Of a stretch of DNA of 13,555 bases, positions 6,552-13,555 are shown piece by piece (the first letter of the stretch is position 1; every line of letters starts with the position of its first letter). The notes beneath the pieces were generated by a model that was not told the origin of the DNA, searched no databases, and saw only the letters and a list, made by a program, of their open reading frames with translations. The translations under genes and the position numbers were made by a program. The stretch comes from JAZLIT01 sp045617525 (GTDB lineage: Bacteria > Bacillota > Bacilli > Bacillales_A > Planococcaceae): positions 1 to 13,555 of the forward strand of contig JAZLIT010000194.1 in NCBI GenBank assembly GCA_045617525.1. The letters are read 5' to 3'.

Positions 6552-7361
6552 ATGGAAGAGATTATTTTACTCGTAAAGTACATGATTATTGGTCTTGTGC
6601 AAGGTTTTACTGAACCGATACCGGTATCATCAAGTGGTCATGTCATGATCGCATCTGAAATTTTAGGAATGGGTGAGCAAGGCTTCACGTTTGCGATTTT
6701 GACGAACACGGCTTCGCTTTTCGCAATTCTATTTATTTATCGTAAAGATATTCAACGATTATTAGTCGGTTTCTTCAAATATATTGCCACGAAGGATAAG
6801 CGATATGCTGCAGATTTCCGCTTCTGTATTTACATTATTATCGGGTCAATCCCAGCTGGTGTATTAGGTATTTTGCTAAGTGATGTCATCGCAGAAAGCG
6901 TAAGCATGACGACGATTGCAATTATGCTGTTTGTGACGGGAATTGCATTATGGCTGATTCGTAATATGAAGGGTAAAAAAGATGATGCTAAGATGACGAA
7001 AAAAGATGCAATTATTATTGGATTTGGTCAGGCAGTTGCCTTAACACCAGGAATTAGCCGTTCTGGTGCAACAATTATTACGGCTATTGCACGAGGGCTT
7101 AAGCAAGAAACAGCAATGCGCTTTTCATTCATGCTTTATATTCCTGTAAGTTTAGGTGGGATTGTATTAGGGGTTACGGACTTCTTAAATGAATCGGATA
7201 AAGCATCATTAGCCTTACCATATACAGTGACGTTTATTTCGACTTTAATTATGACGTATTTTGCAATGCGCTGGTTTATGGGCATTATGAAGCACGGTAA
7301 ACTACATTACTTCACATACTACTGTTTCTTAGTAGGGATACTGTTATTGATTTTCTTTTAA
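6552..7361 (+). CDS. uppP: undecaprenyl-diphosphatase (UppP/BacA family)
   Basis: A 269-residue polytopic membrane enzyme that dephosphorylates undecaprenyl pyrophosphate to the lipid carrier phosphate used in peptidoglycan and wall polymer synthesis; extra copies give bacitracin resistance. Both family signatures are present. The N-terminal QGFTEPIPVSSSGH (17-30) carries the (E/Q)xxxE pair Q17/E21, the serines and H30. The PGISRSGAT loop (166-174) supplies the second active-site segment. Length is close to the 273 residues of the E. coli enzyme. The start has GAGG at 6541-6544 with a 7-base spacer. The N-terminal signature reads QGFTEPIPVSSSGH rather than the commoner EGLTEFLPVSSTGH, which suggests one of several BacA paralogues. 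It appears to be monocistronic, closed by a strong hairpin directly after the stop. Confidence 0.92.
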   Translation: MEEIILLVKYMIIGLVQGFTEPIPVSSSGHVMIASEILGMGEQGFTFAILTNTASLFAILFIYRKDIQRLLVGFFKYIATKDKRYAADFRFCIYIIIGSIPAGVLGILLSDVIAESVSMTTIAIMLFVTGIALWLIRNMKGKKDDAKMTKKDAIIIGFGQAVALTPGISRSGATIITAIARGLKQETAMRFSFMLYIPVSLGGIVLGVTDFLNESDKASLALPYTVTFISTLIMTYFAMRWFMGIMKHGKLHYFTYYCFLVGILLLIFF

Positions 7362-7363
7362 GA

Positions 7364-7414
7364 TGTAAACTAGAAAAAGCACTCACGTAATGTGAGTGCT
7401 TTTTCTAGTTTACA
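7364..7414 (+). terminator. terminator of uppP with a perfect 23-bp stem
   Basis: Positions 7364-7386 and 7392-7414 are exact reverse complements around the 5-base loop GTAAT. The stem starts 2 bases after the uppP stop codon. Within it, GAAAAAGCACTCAC and its complement form the terminator proper, with the U-tract at 7400-7404 inside the long stem. The symmetry means it could also stop leftward transcription. A diverged copy of its core lies 240 bp downstream. Confidence 0.85.
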
Positions 7415-7440
7415 ATTAAATCAACAATGAAATCGTTAAT

Positions 7441-7568
7441 TCCATTCCGGGACGGACGCTTTCTCCGGGCACGGCTCCAGCTAACTAATCGTCTACTACT
7501 GCGGCAGTAGACGATTAGTTCTTCTTCACATGCTGTTCTCGGTGGAGTCGCGGTCCCTCCATTTCAAT
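7441..7568. repeat. GC-rich foldback element, probably a dispersed intergenic repeat (REP/MITE-like)
   Basis: This non-coding block stands out from its AT-rich surroundings: by hand count 68 of the 120 bases at 7441-7560 are G or C. It folds in nested tiers. The centre is a perfect 15-bp stem, 7483-7497 with 7506-7520, around an 8-base loop. Outside it, 7463-7475 pairs imperfectly with 7532-7547, and GGGAC (7449-7453) pairs with GTCCC (7553-7557). The two ends, CATTCCGGGACGGACGCTTT and GGAGTCGCGGTCCCTCCA, resemble a family of intergenic repeats that I recall in many Bacillaceae genomes. Only one copy is in the window. It encodes no protein I can see. Mobility by a transposase acting in trans is possible but unproven. 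Confidence 0.6.
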
Positions 7569-7616
7569 CAAAAAGGGGTGAGATTCTAAATCTTGCGCCA
7601 TTTTGTCAATAATCTG

Positions 7617-7646
7617 AAGCACTCACGTAATATGAGTGTTTTTTTT
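7617..7646 (+). terminator. second, diverged copy of the uppP terminator core
   Basis: Bases 7617-7644 match 7377-7404 at 26 of 28 positions. The hairpin is CACTCA (7620-7625) with TGAGTG (7633-7638), extended by a G-U and A-U pairs, and an eight-T run follows (7639-7646). It should work as an intrinsic terminator, but no gene ends between the two copies. The foldback element lies between them. Confidence 0.65.
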
Positions 7647-7784
7647 CGCATAATTACTAAAAATCATCAATAGGATATACTCAATGGAATATTAGTATAA
7701 CTTATATATGACAAATATAACTTAATAATTTGCGTTTTCTTAATTAAAGGTGTAATTTTCTTGTTAAAGTATAACGATATTCTG

Positions 7785-7813
7785 TTGACAATCTTATTTG
7801 TATAGCCTATATT
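7785..7813 (+). promoter_or_regulatory. sigma-A promoter of the ribose operon
   Basis: TTGACA (7785-7790) matches the -35 consensus exactly. After exactly 17 bp comes TATATT (7808-7813), one base off the -10 consensus. Transcription should start near 7820, inside the first operator, giving a leader of about 70 bases before rbsR. Confidence 0.85.
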
Positions 7814-7816
7814 CTG

Positions 7817-7830
7817 TGTAACCGATTACA
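7817..7830 (+). promoter_or_regulatory. operator 1 of the ribose operon (RbsR site, also fits CcpA cre)
   Basis: TGTAACCGATTACA has arms TGTAA/TTACA around a central CG, the pattern of LacI-family operators; flanking G and C extend the symmetry to 7816-7831. It lies just after the -10 and covers the expected transcription start, so a bound repressor would block initiation. It fits TGWNANCGNTNWCA, the catabolite-responsive element consensus, at every fixed position. Confidence 0.75.
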
Positions 7831-7848
7831 CATTAGAAGGCATAGAAA

Positions 7849-7862
7849 TGTAACCGATTACA
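7849..7862 (+). promoter_or_regulatory. operator 2 of the ribose operon, identical core
   Basis: This second copy of TGTAACCGATTACA is extended to 7848-7863 by an A/T pair. It lies in the transcribed leader, 32 bp centre to centre from operator 1, about three helical turns. Both sites therefore face the same side of the DNA, and cooperative binding or a roadblock is plausible. Confidence 0.75.
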
Positions 7863-7891
7863 TATTATTCTGAAAAATTAGGAGGTTTGAG

Positions 7892-8881
7892 ATGGTTACT
7901 ATTAAGGATGTAGCAAAATCTGCGGATCTTTCTGTTGCAACTGTTTCACGATTTCTTAATCAGAAGGGTTATGTAAGCGAAGAGGCAAAATTGAAAATTG
8001 AGCAAGCGATATTTACGCTTAATTATAAGCCTAATCAAATTGCACGATCATTAAGTACGAAACAATCAAATTTAATTGGCTTAATTGTTCCGGATATTAA
8101 AAATCCATATTTCCCTGAACTTGCACGAGCAATTGAAGATACGGCGCTGCAATTTGATTATACAGTCGTTCTTTGTAATGCAGATGAAAGTATGGAAAAG
8201 GAATTACTTTATATAGAACGTTTAACACAAAAATATGTCGCGGGCTTAATCGTAACGACGAATTTATTGGATGTCAGTCATTATAGAAAAATAGACATTC
8301 CCGTTGTCGCACTTGACCGAATGATTGATATTTCGATTCCAACTGTTGCAACAGATAATTTTGAAGGGGCGAAAATTGGTACTGAGTATTTAATTCAGTG
8401 TGGAGCTAAAAAATTAGTGTGCTTACGTGGTCCATCTGGATTAAAGCCTGCAGACGACCGTTTAGCGGGTTTTTTAGCGGCAATACAGGATAAAAAAGAG
8501 ATAACTTATCATATTGTGGAAGCAGGGTTTGATTTTCATGCTTCTGCTAAAGCGGTAGAGAAAATTTTACAGGAACAGCCTGATATTGACGGATTATTCG
8601 CAAGTAATGACACAGCGGCAATTGCAGCTTTAAAAATTGCACATAAGTTAGATAAGGTTGTTCCTGAAACGTTCCAAATTGTAGGATTTGATGGAATTGA
8701 AATGGGTACAATGGTATCACCGGAGCTAACGACTGTCGCACAAGATATTTATCAAATGGGTACAATTGCAACGAAAATGCTAATCGATCAAATTGAAGGC
8801 AAACAAATAGAAAATCGTAACTTTAACGTAGCCGCACAATTAATTGTGCGTGGCACGACTAGAAAGGAATCGTCAATATGA
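7892..8881 (+). CDS. rbsR: ribose operon repressor, LacI/GalR family
   Basis: A 329-residue LacI-family regulator. Residues 2-25 are the DNA-binding helix-turn-helix (TIKDVAKSADLSVATVSRFL), residues about 46-58 the hinge helix, and the rest is the periplasmic-binding-protein-like sensor domain starting at LIGLIVPDIKNPYFPELARA. As first gene of rbsRKDACB it should bind ribose or a derivative and release the operon. Its probable targets are the two identical operators at 7817-7830 and 7849-7862 in its own leader, making it autoregulatory. The start has GGAGG (7881-7885) with a 6-base spacer. The stop overlaps the rbsK start by ATGA. Assignment to ribose rests mainly on the operon, since sensor domains of this family look alike. 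Confidence 0.92.
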   Translation: MVTIKDVAKSADLSVATVSRFLNQKGYVSEEAKLKIEQAIFTLNYKPNQIARSLSTKQSNLIGLIVPDIKNPYFPELARAIEDTALQFDYTVVLCNADESMEKELLYIERLTQKYVAGLIVTTNLLDVSHYRKIDIPVVALDRMIDISIPTVATDNFEGAKIGTEYLIQCGAKKLVCLRGPSGLKPADDRLAGFLAAIQDKKEITYHIVEAGFDFHASAKAVEKILQEQPDIDGLFASNDTAAIAALKIAHKLDKVVPETFQIVGFDGIEMGTMVSPELTTVAQDIYQMGTIATKMLIDQIEGKQIENRNFNVAAQLIVRGTTRKESSI

Positions 8882-9756
8882 TTACAGTCATAGGTAGTAT
8901 CAATATGGATTTAGTGGTTCAAATGAATGTTTTTCCAAAGCAAGGAGAAACTGTTTTGGGTGAATTGTTTACAACGATTCCCGGAGGCAAAGGCGCAAAC
9001 CAAGCAGTAGCGGCAGCTCGTCTCGGAAGCCATGTGCAGATGGTGGGAGCAGTTGGCGATGACGGTTTTGGTAAACAATTACGTGCCAATCTTAATGAAG
9101 AAAATATAAACACAAGAAATGTAGCGACAACAAGTACAGCTACAGGTGTTGCCAATATATTATTACATGAAAATGACAATCGAATTGTAGTTGTACCTGG
9201 TGCTAATTTTGAGGTAACACCAGCAGTTGTTGAACAAGCGAAGGCGATCATTCAAGAAAGTGATCTTGTGATTTTACAACTTGAAATTCCAGTAGATACA
9301 ACTGAATTTACGTTACAGCTTTGCCAACAACTTCAGGTGCCTGTGTTATTTAATCCAGCGCCTGCAGCAAACTTCAACATCGAGTGGATGCCCTTTATTA
9401 AATACTTAACGCCAAATGAAACAGAATGCGAATACTTATTTGGTGAAAACATAGAAGCTGCATTAGAAAAATACCCAAATCAGCTAATCGTTACACTGGG
9501 AGCGGATGGAGCAAGATTTTTTGATGGTGAAAAACATATTCATGTAAAAGGCTATAAAACAGCTGCAGTAGATACGACAGGTGCAGGCGATACGTTCAAT
9601 GGCGCGTTTGCCCACGCAATTACAGAAGGCCAATCAATTGAAGAAGCCGTTTATTTTGCGAATATCGCGGGATCACTATCAGTCGAGCAATTTGGTGCGC
9701 AAGGTGGCATGCCAAAGCTAGAGGAAGTACTTGCAAGAAAAGAGGAAATACGATGA
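8878..9756 (+). CDS. rbsK: ribokinase, PfkB family
   Basis: A 292-residue cytoplasmic sugar kinase that converts D-ribose and ATP to ribose 5-phosphate, feeding the pentose phosphate pathway. The N-terminal PfkB signature GGKGANQAVAAARLG (36-50) belongs to the sugar-binding part. The C-terminal signature DTTGAGDTFNGAF (232-244) holds the anion-hole loop and the catalytic base Asp238. Length is near the roughly 300 residues usual for RbsK. Start and stop overlap rbsR and rbsD by ATGA on both sides, with AAAGGAA ahead of its start, so translation of the three genes is probably coupled. No key residue appears altered. Confidence 0.96.
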   Translation: MITVIGSINMDLVVQMNVFPKQGETVLGELFTTIPGGKGANQAVAAARLGSHVQMVGAVGDDGFGKQLRANLNEENINTRNVATTSTATGVANILLHENDNRIVVVPGANFEVTPAVVEQAKAIIQESDLVILQLEIPVDTTEFTLQLCQQLQVPVLFNPAPAANFNIEWMPFIKYLTPNETECEYLFGENIEAALEKYPNQLIVTLGADGARFFDGEKHIHVKGYKTAAVDTTGAGDTFNGAFAHAITEGQSIEEAVYFANIAGSLSVEQFGAQGGMPKLEEVLARKEEIR

Positions 9757-10142
9757 AAAAACAAGGCATTTTAAATCGTGAGCTTGCAGGAATTTTTGCA
9801 AGACTCGGTCATACGGATCAAATCGTAATCGCGGACTGCGGATTACCGATTCCAGATGGTGTAACATGCATCGATTTAGCATACAAATTAGGCGAGCCTA
9901 GTTTTTTAACGATTTTAGATGTCGTGTTAAAGGATTTAAAAGTAGAAAAGGCGATTGCTGCAGAAGAAATAAAGCAAGCTAATGAGCCAGTGTCAGCTGC
10001 GATTACAGCAGAGTTTGACACGTTATCATATGTATCTCATGAACAATTTAAAGAACTGACAAAACAAGCAAAAGTAATTATTCGTACGGGTGAAATTACA
10101 CCGTATGCAAATATTATTTTGCAAAGTGGCGTAATCTTCTAG
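9753..10142 (+). CDS. rbsD: D-ribose pyranase
   Basis: A 129-residue protein matching RbsD, which interconverts beta-pyranose and beta-furanose ribose so that the kinase receives the form it uses. The catalytic histidine is His20 in ELAGIFARLGH. The conserved ADCGLPIP segment (27-34) and the C-terminal IRTGEITPYANIIL (about 110-123) belong to the subunit-interface active site of the decamer. The length is close to that of known RbsD proteins. The start overlaps the rbsK stop by ATGA and has GAGGAAA upstream. The next gene starts 14 bases after the stop. Confidence 0.95.
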   Translation: MKKQGILNRELAGIFARLGHTDQIVIADCGLPIPDGVTCIDLAYKLGEPSFLTILDVVLKDLKVEKAIAAEEIKQANEPVSAAITAEFDTLSYVSHEQFKELTKQAKVIIRTGEITPYANIILQSGVIF

Positions 10143-10156
10143 GGGCGGTGAACTAA

Positions 10157-11653
10157 ATGATTGAAATGACGGGAATAACAAAGGCCTTCAGTGGAAATGT
10201 CGTGCTACGTGACGTGCAATTTTCAGTAGCTGATGGTGAAATTCATGCGCTAATGGGTGAAAATGGCGCTGGGAAATCGACAATGATGAAGATCTTAACA
10301 GGAATTTACACGCGTGATGCGGGCGAGGTAAAAGTTGACGGCAAACCAGTTATTTTTAATTCACCGAAGGAAGCAGAAGAATTAGGGATTGCTGTAATTC
10401 ACCAAGAGTTAAATATTTTGCCTCATCTTTCTGTTGCTGAAAATTTATTTTTAGGGAAAGAAAAAACAATAGGGCGTACAGGCATTTTAAGAACGCGCCA
10501 AATGAATAAAGAGGCAACTGACATTTTAAAAAGATTAGGTCTTGATTTAGATGTGCGCCAGCCTGCTGGAAACTTATCAGTTGGGAAGCAGCAAATCATC
10601 GAGATTGCAAAGGCCATTAATAGTAATGCTAAGTATATTGTAATGGACGAGCCTACAGCTGCATTAACAGATCGTGAAATTTCAACACTTTTCACAACAA
10701 TACGTGAGCTCAAGGCAAAAGGCATTTCATTCGTGTATATTTCACATCGTATGGAAGAGATTTTTGCAATATGTGACCGTATTACGATTTTACGTGATGG
10801 AGAATATGTTGGAGTTCGCACAATTAAGGACACAACATTTGATGAAATTGTGCAAATGATGGTTGGTCGTGAGCTTGGGGAGCGATTCCCAGCGCGCCAA
10901 TCAGAGATCGGAGACGTTCAGTTAGAAGTCCAGGGCTTAACTTGCACGGACGTTTGCTCGGATGTTAGCTTTACTGTGCGCAAAGGCGAGGTTGTTGCCG
11001 TTGCGGGATTAATGGGTGCAGGCCGTACTGAAGTGGCACAAACGATTTTTGGTTATCGTAAGAAAACAAAAGGTGATATTTTAATCGGGGGTAAAAAAGT
11101 TTCGATTAAAAACCCAATTCAAGCGATGCAACAAGGGATTGCATTTGTGACAGAAGACCGTAAAACAGAGGGGCTCGTGCTCGATTTTACAATTAAAGAA
11201 AATATGATGATGACGAATCTTGATACGATTTCGAAGAGCGGCATTATCCAAGCAAAGCGCGAAACAGAAATTGCACAAGATTATATTGAGCAGTTGAAAA
11301 TTCGTTGTGCAAGTAGTTCACAGAGCGTGAAATCACTAAGTGGTGGTAACCAACAAAAGGTAGTTATCGCAAAATGGTTAGGCACTAAGCCGAGTCTTTT
11401 AATCTTAGATGAGCCAACACGCGGTGTAGATATTGGCGCAAAAAAGGAAATTTATTCTATCGTAAATAAATTAGCGGAGCAGGGTGTAGCCATCTTAATG
11501 ATTTCCTCAGAACTTCCAGAGGTAATTGGAATGGCAGATCGCGTAATGGTCATGCATGAAGGTAAGCAAACAGCGATGCTTTCAAAGGATCAAGTAACGC
11601 AAGAGATGATTATGCACTATGCAACAGGAGGAGAAAAAGGTGTTCAAATCTAA
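10157..11653 (+). CDS. rbsA: ribose ABC transporter, dual ATP-binding protein
   Basis: A 498-residue protein made of two fused ATP-binding cassettes, as in the CUT2 sugar importers. The first cassette is canonical: Walker A GENGAGKS (34-41), signature LSVGKQQ (140-146), Walker B IVMDEP (161-166). The second has the degenerate Walker A typical of the family, GLMGAGRT (284-291), where Lys is replaced by Arg, with signature LSGGNQQ (394-400) and Walker B LLILDEP (414-420). This asymmetry is normal for RbsA/MglA/XylG and is not a defect. It should sit on the inner membrane face with RbsC. The start has GGGGCGGTG with a 6-base gap. Its last 14 bases overlap rbsC. Confidence 0.96.
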   Translation: MIEMTGITKAFSGNVVLRDVQFSVADGEIHALMGENGAGKSTMMKILTGIYTRDAGEVKVDGKPVIFNSPKEAEELGIAVIHQELNILPHLSVAENLFLGKEKTIGRTGILRTRQMNKEATDILKRLGLDLDVRQPAGNLSVGKQQIIEIAKAINSNAKYIVMDEPTAALTDREISTLFTTIRELKAKGISFVYISHRMEEIFAICDRITILRDGEYVGVRTIKDTTFDEIVQMMVGRELGERFPARQSEIGDVQLEVQGLTCTDVCSDVSFTVRKGEVVAVAGLMGAGRTEVAQTIFGYRKKTKGDILIGGKKVSIKNPIQAMQQGIAFVTEDRKTEGLVLDFTIKENMMMTNLDTISKSGIIQAKRETEIAQDYIEQLKIRCASSSQSVKSLSGGNQQKVVIAKWLGTKPSLLILDEPTRGVDIGAKKEIYSIVNKLAEQGVAILMISSELPEVIGMADRVMVMHEGKQTAMLSKDQVTQEMIMHYATGGEKGVQI

Positions 11654-12581
11654 CACAAAGGCAGTTCTTACAAAACTAGGTCCACTTTTAGGGCTACTAT
11701 TAATCGTTGTCATTATTACGATGTTAAATCCAAGCTTTATGACGACGTCAAATATTTTAAATGTATTACGTCAAGTATCAATTAGTGCGTTAATCGCATT
11801 CGGTATGACATTTATTATTTTAACGGGCGGAATCGATTTATCTGTCGGCTCAACACTAGCGTTGACGGGTGCAGTTGCAGCGACAATGCTTGCAAGCGGC
11901 ATGGATCCAATTTTAACAATATGTATTGCATTGCTATTAGGTGCAATACTAGGTGCAGTGAACGGAATTATTATTGCAAAAGGTAAGGTTGCGCCATTTA
12001 TCGCAACATTAGCTACGATGACAATTTATCGAGGCTTAACGCTTGTTTATACTGAAGGTCGACCGGTTTCAGGCTTGGGTGACTCAGTATCATTCCAAAT
12101 GCTTGGTAAGGGCTATTTCTTTGGCATTCCAGTTCCAGTTGTAACGACTGCTCTTGCGTTTGCTGTTTTATATTTCATTTTACACAAAACGACTTTCGGG
12201 CGTCGTGTTTATGCAGTCGGTGGTAACGAAGATGCATCACGTCTTTCAGGTATTAATGTAGATCGCATTAAAATTGCGGTGTACTCTCTAACAGGGATGT
12301 TAGCAGCATTGTCTGCACTTATTTTAACATCTCGTTTAAACTCTGCTCAGCCAACAGCCGGTACATCATACGAGCTAGATGCAATTGCAGCTGTAGTATT
12401 AGGTGGTACAAGCTTAACGGGTGGTAAAGGCTGGATCTTCGGTACGTTAGTTGGTGCGCTAATTATTGGTGTTCTAAATAACGGGCTGAACTTAATCGGG
12501 GTATCCTCATTCTTCCAACAAGTTGTGAAGGGTGCTGTTATACTATTTGCGGTACTCCTTGACCGTAAAAAAACTACTTAG
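11640..12581 (+). CDS. rbsC: ribose ABC transporter permease
   Basis: A 313-residue polytopic membrane permease of the CUT2 family. I place the start at GTG 11640, because GGAGGAG (11627-11633) ends 6 bases upstream, giving MFKSNTKAVLTKLG. An in-frame ATG at 11619 lies before that site, inside rbsA, and would add seven charged residues. Hydrophobic segments begin at about 13-31, and further ones follow at about 48-62, 70-85, 90-114, 120-133, 164-182, 212-231, 246-258 and 268-305. Conserved landmarks are LTGGIDLSVGS (61-71) and AVVLGGTSLTGGKG (251-264), the latter near the cytoplasmic coupling region that contacts RbsA. The protein is close in length to E. coli RbsC. Overlap with rbsA implies translational coupling. 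Confidence 0.95.
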   Translation: MFKSNTKAVLTKLGPLLGLLLIVVIITMLNPSFMTTSNILNVLRQVSISALIAFGMTFIILTGGIDLSVGSTLALTGAVAATMLASGMDPILTICIALLLGAILGAVNGIIIAKGKVAPFIATLATMTIYRGLTLVYTEGRPVSGLGDSVSFQMLGKGYFFGIPVPVVTTALAFAVLYFILHKTTFGRRVYAVGGNEDASRLSGINVDRIKIAVYSLTGMLAALSALILTSRLNSAQPTAGTSYELDAIAAVVLGGTSLTGGKGWIFGTLVGALIIGVLNNGLNLIGVSSFFQQVVKGAVILFAVLLDRKKTT

Positions 12582-12595
12582 GAAAGAGGGATTAC

Positions 12596-13507
12596 ATGAA
12601 AAAAGTCACATTATTGATGTTAACTATGGTTCTTACTCTTGTATTAGCAGCATGTTCTTTAGATAATGGAACTTCAACTAAAACGAAAGAAAAGAATAGC
12701 GATTCAATTACAATCGGTTTATCTGTTTCGACATTAAACAATCCATTCTTCGTGACGTTAAGTGAAGGTGCGAAAGCAAAAGCAAGCGAATTAGATGCAG
12801 CAATTACTGTCGTTGATGCGCAAGATAATGCTTCAAAACAAGCATCTGACGTTGAAGATTTAATCCAACAAAAAGTAGATTTAATTTTAATCAATCCTGT
12901 AGATTCAGCTGCAGTAGCTTCTTCAGTTGAGTCGGCAAATGCAGCTGGTATCCCAGTTATTACGGTTGACCGTTCTGCTGATGGTGGTGAAGTAGTTTCA
13001 CACATCGCTTCTGATAATACTGCCGGTGGTAAATTAGCTGGTGAATATTTACTAGAATTAGTTGGCGAAGGTGCTAAAATAGTTGAACTTGAAGGTGTTG
13101 CTGGTTCTTCAGCTGCACGTGACCGTGGAGATGGATTCAATCAAGCTATCGCAGGTAAGGCAGACGTTGTTGCAAAACAAACGGCAAACTTTAACCGCGC
13201 TGAAGGCTTAACGGTAATGGAAAATATTTTACAAGCAAATCCAGATGTTGTTGCTGTATTTGCACACAATGATGAAATGGCATTAGGTGCTCTTGAAGCA
13301 ATTAGTGCTACTGGTAAAGATATTAAAGTTATTGGTTTTGACGCTACAGATGATGCTGTAGCAGCCGTAAAAGCTGGTACGCTTTCTGCAACTGTAGCTC
13401 AAAAGCCAGAAATTATTGGTTCTAAAGCTATCGAGACAGCAATTAAGCATTTAAATGGTGAGACTGTGGAAGAGAATGTTCCCGTTGAGCTTGAGTTAAT
13501 TAAATAA
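12596..13507 (+). CDS. rbsB: ribose-binding lipoprotein
   Basis: A 303-residue substrate-binding protein exported and lipid-anchored on the outer face of the membrane. Residues 1-20 are a lipoprotein signal peptide ending in the lipobox LAAC, with Cys20 as the modified residue. The mature part is a two-lobed periplasmic-binding-protein fold. By alignment from memory with E. coli RbsB, ribose-contacting residues are retained: Asn49 with Phe51/Phe52 (NNPFF), Asp125-Arg126, Arg175 (AARDRG), Phe199, Asn225 (HNDEMALG), Asp249 (IGFD) and Gln269. That set argues for ribose rather than galactose or an autoinducer. The start has AGAGGG 8 bases upstream, 14 bp after rbsC. A strong terminator follows, making this the last gene of the operon. 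Confidence 0.96.
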   Translation: MKKVTLLMLTMVLTLVLAACSLDNGTSTKTKEKNSDSITIGLSVSTLNNPFFVTLSEGAKAKASELDAAITVVDAQDNASKQASDVEDLIQQKVDLILINPVDSAAVASSVESANAAGIPVITVDRSADGGEVVSHIASDNTAGGKLAGEYLLELVGEGAKIVELEGVAGSSAARDRGDGFNQAIAGKADVVAKQTANFNRAEGLTVMENILQANPDVVAVFAHNDEMALGALEAISATGKDIKVIGFDATDDAVAAVKAGTLSATVAQKPEIIGSKAIETAIKHLNGETVEENVPVELELIK

Positions 13508-13520
13508 TTTTGCGAAGAGA

Positions 13521-13552
13521 CCTCCAAACAGTCGGCTGTTTGGAGGTTTTTT
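13521..13552 (+). terminator. intrinsic terminator of the ribose operon
   Basis: CCTCCAAACAG (13521-13531) and its exact complement (13536-13546) form an 11-bp stem with a TCGG tetraloop, followed by six T bases (13547-13552). It starts 13 bases after the rbsB stop and is a textbook rho-independent terminator. Confidence 0.92.
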
Positions 13553-13555
13553 GCG

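Noticed and set aside
7441..7568. Foldback element considered as a tRNA, riboswitch or CRISPR unit
   Set aside because: No cloverleaf or tRNA-like arms, no known riboswitch core, and only one unit rather than repeated spacers; it also lies upstream of the rbs promoter, so it is not in the rbs leader.
8919..9251. 110-codon leftward ORF inside rbsK
   Set aside because: Antisense to the conserved PfkB N-terminal region and without any family resemblance.
10423..10833. 136-codon leftward ORF inside rbsA
   Set aside because: Lies wholly within the first ATP-binding cassette of rbsA, no recognisable domain, no credible ribosome binding site; treated as a shadow frame.
12592..13140. Long leftward ORF of 182 codons antisense to rbsB
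   Set aside because: Composition (Ser/Pro/Ala-rich, low complexity) is what the reverse frame of an Ala/Val-rich binding protein yields; rbsB on the other strand is unambiguous and this frame has no supporting start context.

Overview
The window reads as ordinary chromosome from a low-GC Gram-positive of the order Bacillales. The signs are AT-rich intergenic DNA, strong GGAGG-type ribosome binding sites, TTG and GTG starts, a lipoprotein-type substrate-binding protein, and gene orders that I recall from Bacillus subtilis. A Lysinibacillus/Solibacillus-like (Planococcaceae/Caryophanaceae) host is my guess; sequence reading alone does not prove it.

Layout, left to right. A small leftward gene of unknown function (10-267) is followed by about 360 bp without a convincing gene. 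Next is a rightward block matching the ypbB-recS-ypbE-ypbG neighbourhood of B. subtilis: a helix-turn-helix protein overlapping a short RecQ helicase by ATGA, a single-pass LysM protein with its own promoter and terminator, and a membrane-anchored metallophosphoesterase. A soluble PPP-type phosphatase follows. It converges on a leftward TspO-like multi-pass membrane protein, and a bidirectional terminator lies between them. An undecaprenyl-diphosphatase gene (uppP/bacA) then reads rightward.

The 530 bp between uppP and the ribose operon is the most structured non-coding stretch. It holds a perfect 23-bp-stem terminator, a GC-rich foldback element resembling the dispersed intergenic repeats of Bacillaceae, and a second, diverged copy of the terminator hairpin exactly 240 bp downstream of the first. 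It ends in a near-consensus sigma-A promoter with two identical 14-bp LacI-family operator cores.

The right half is a complete ribose operon, rbsRKDACB (7892-13507), closed by a strong terminator. RbsB captures ribose outside the membrane, RbsC and RbsA import it, RbsD interconverts pyranose forms, and RbsK phosphorylates ribose to ribose 5-phosphate. RbsR, the first gene, is the likely repressor acting at the two operators. Both operator cores also fit the CcpA cre consensus, so carbon catabolite repression could act at the same sites.

I found no undescribed multi-gene system. The points worth a second look are the foldback element between duplicated terminators, the dual-reading operators, the TspO-like gene with ACG where an ATG start would be expected, and the small unknown gene at the left edge.
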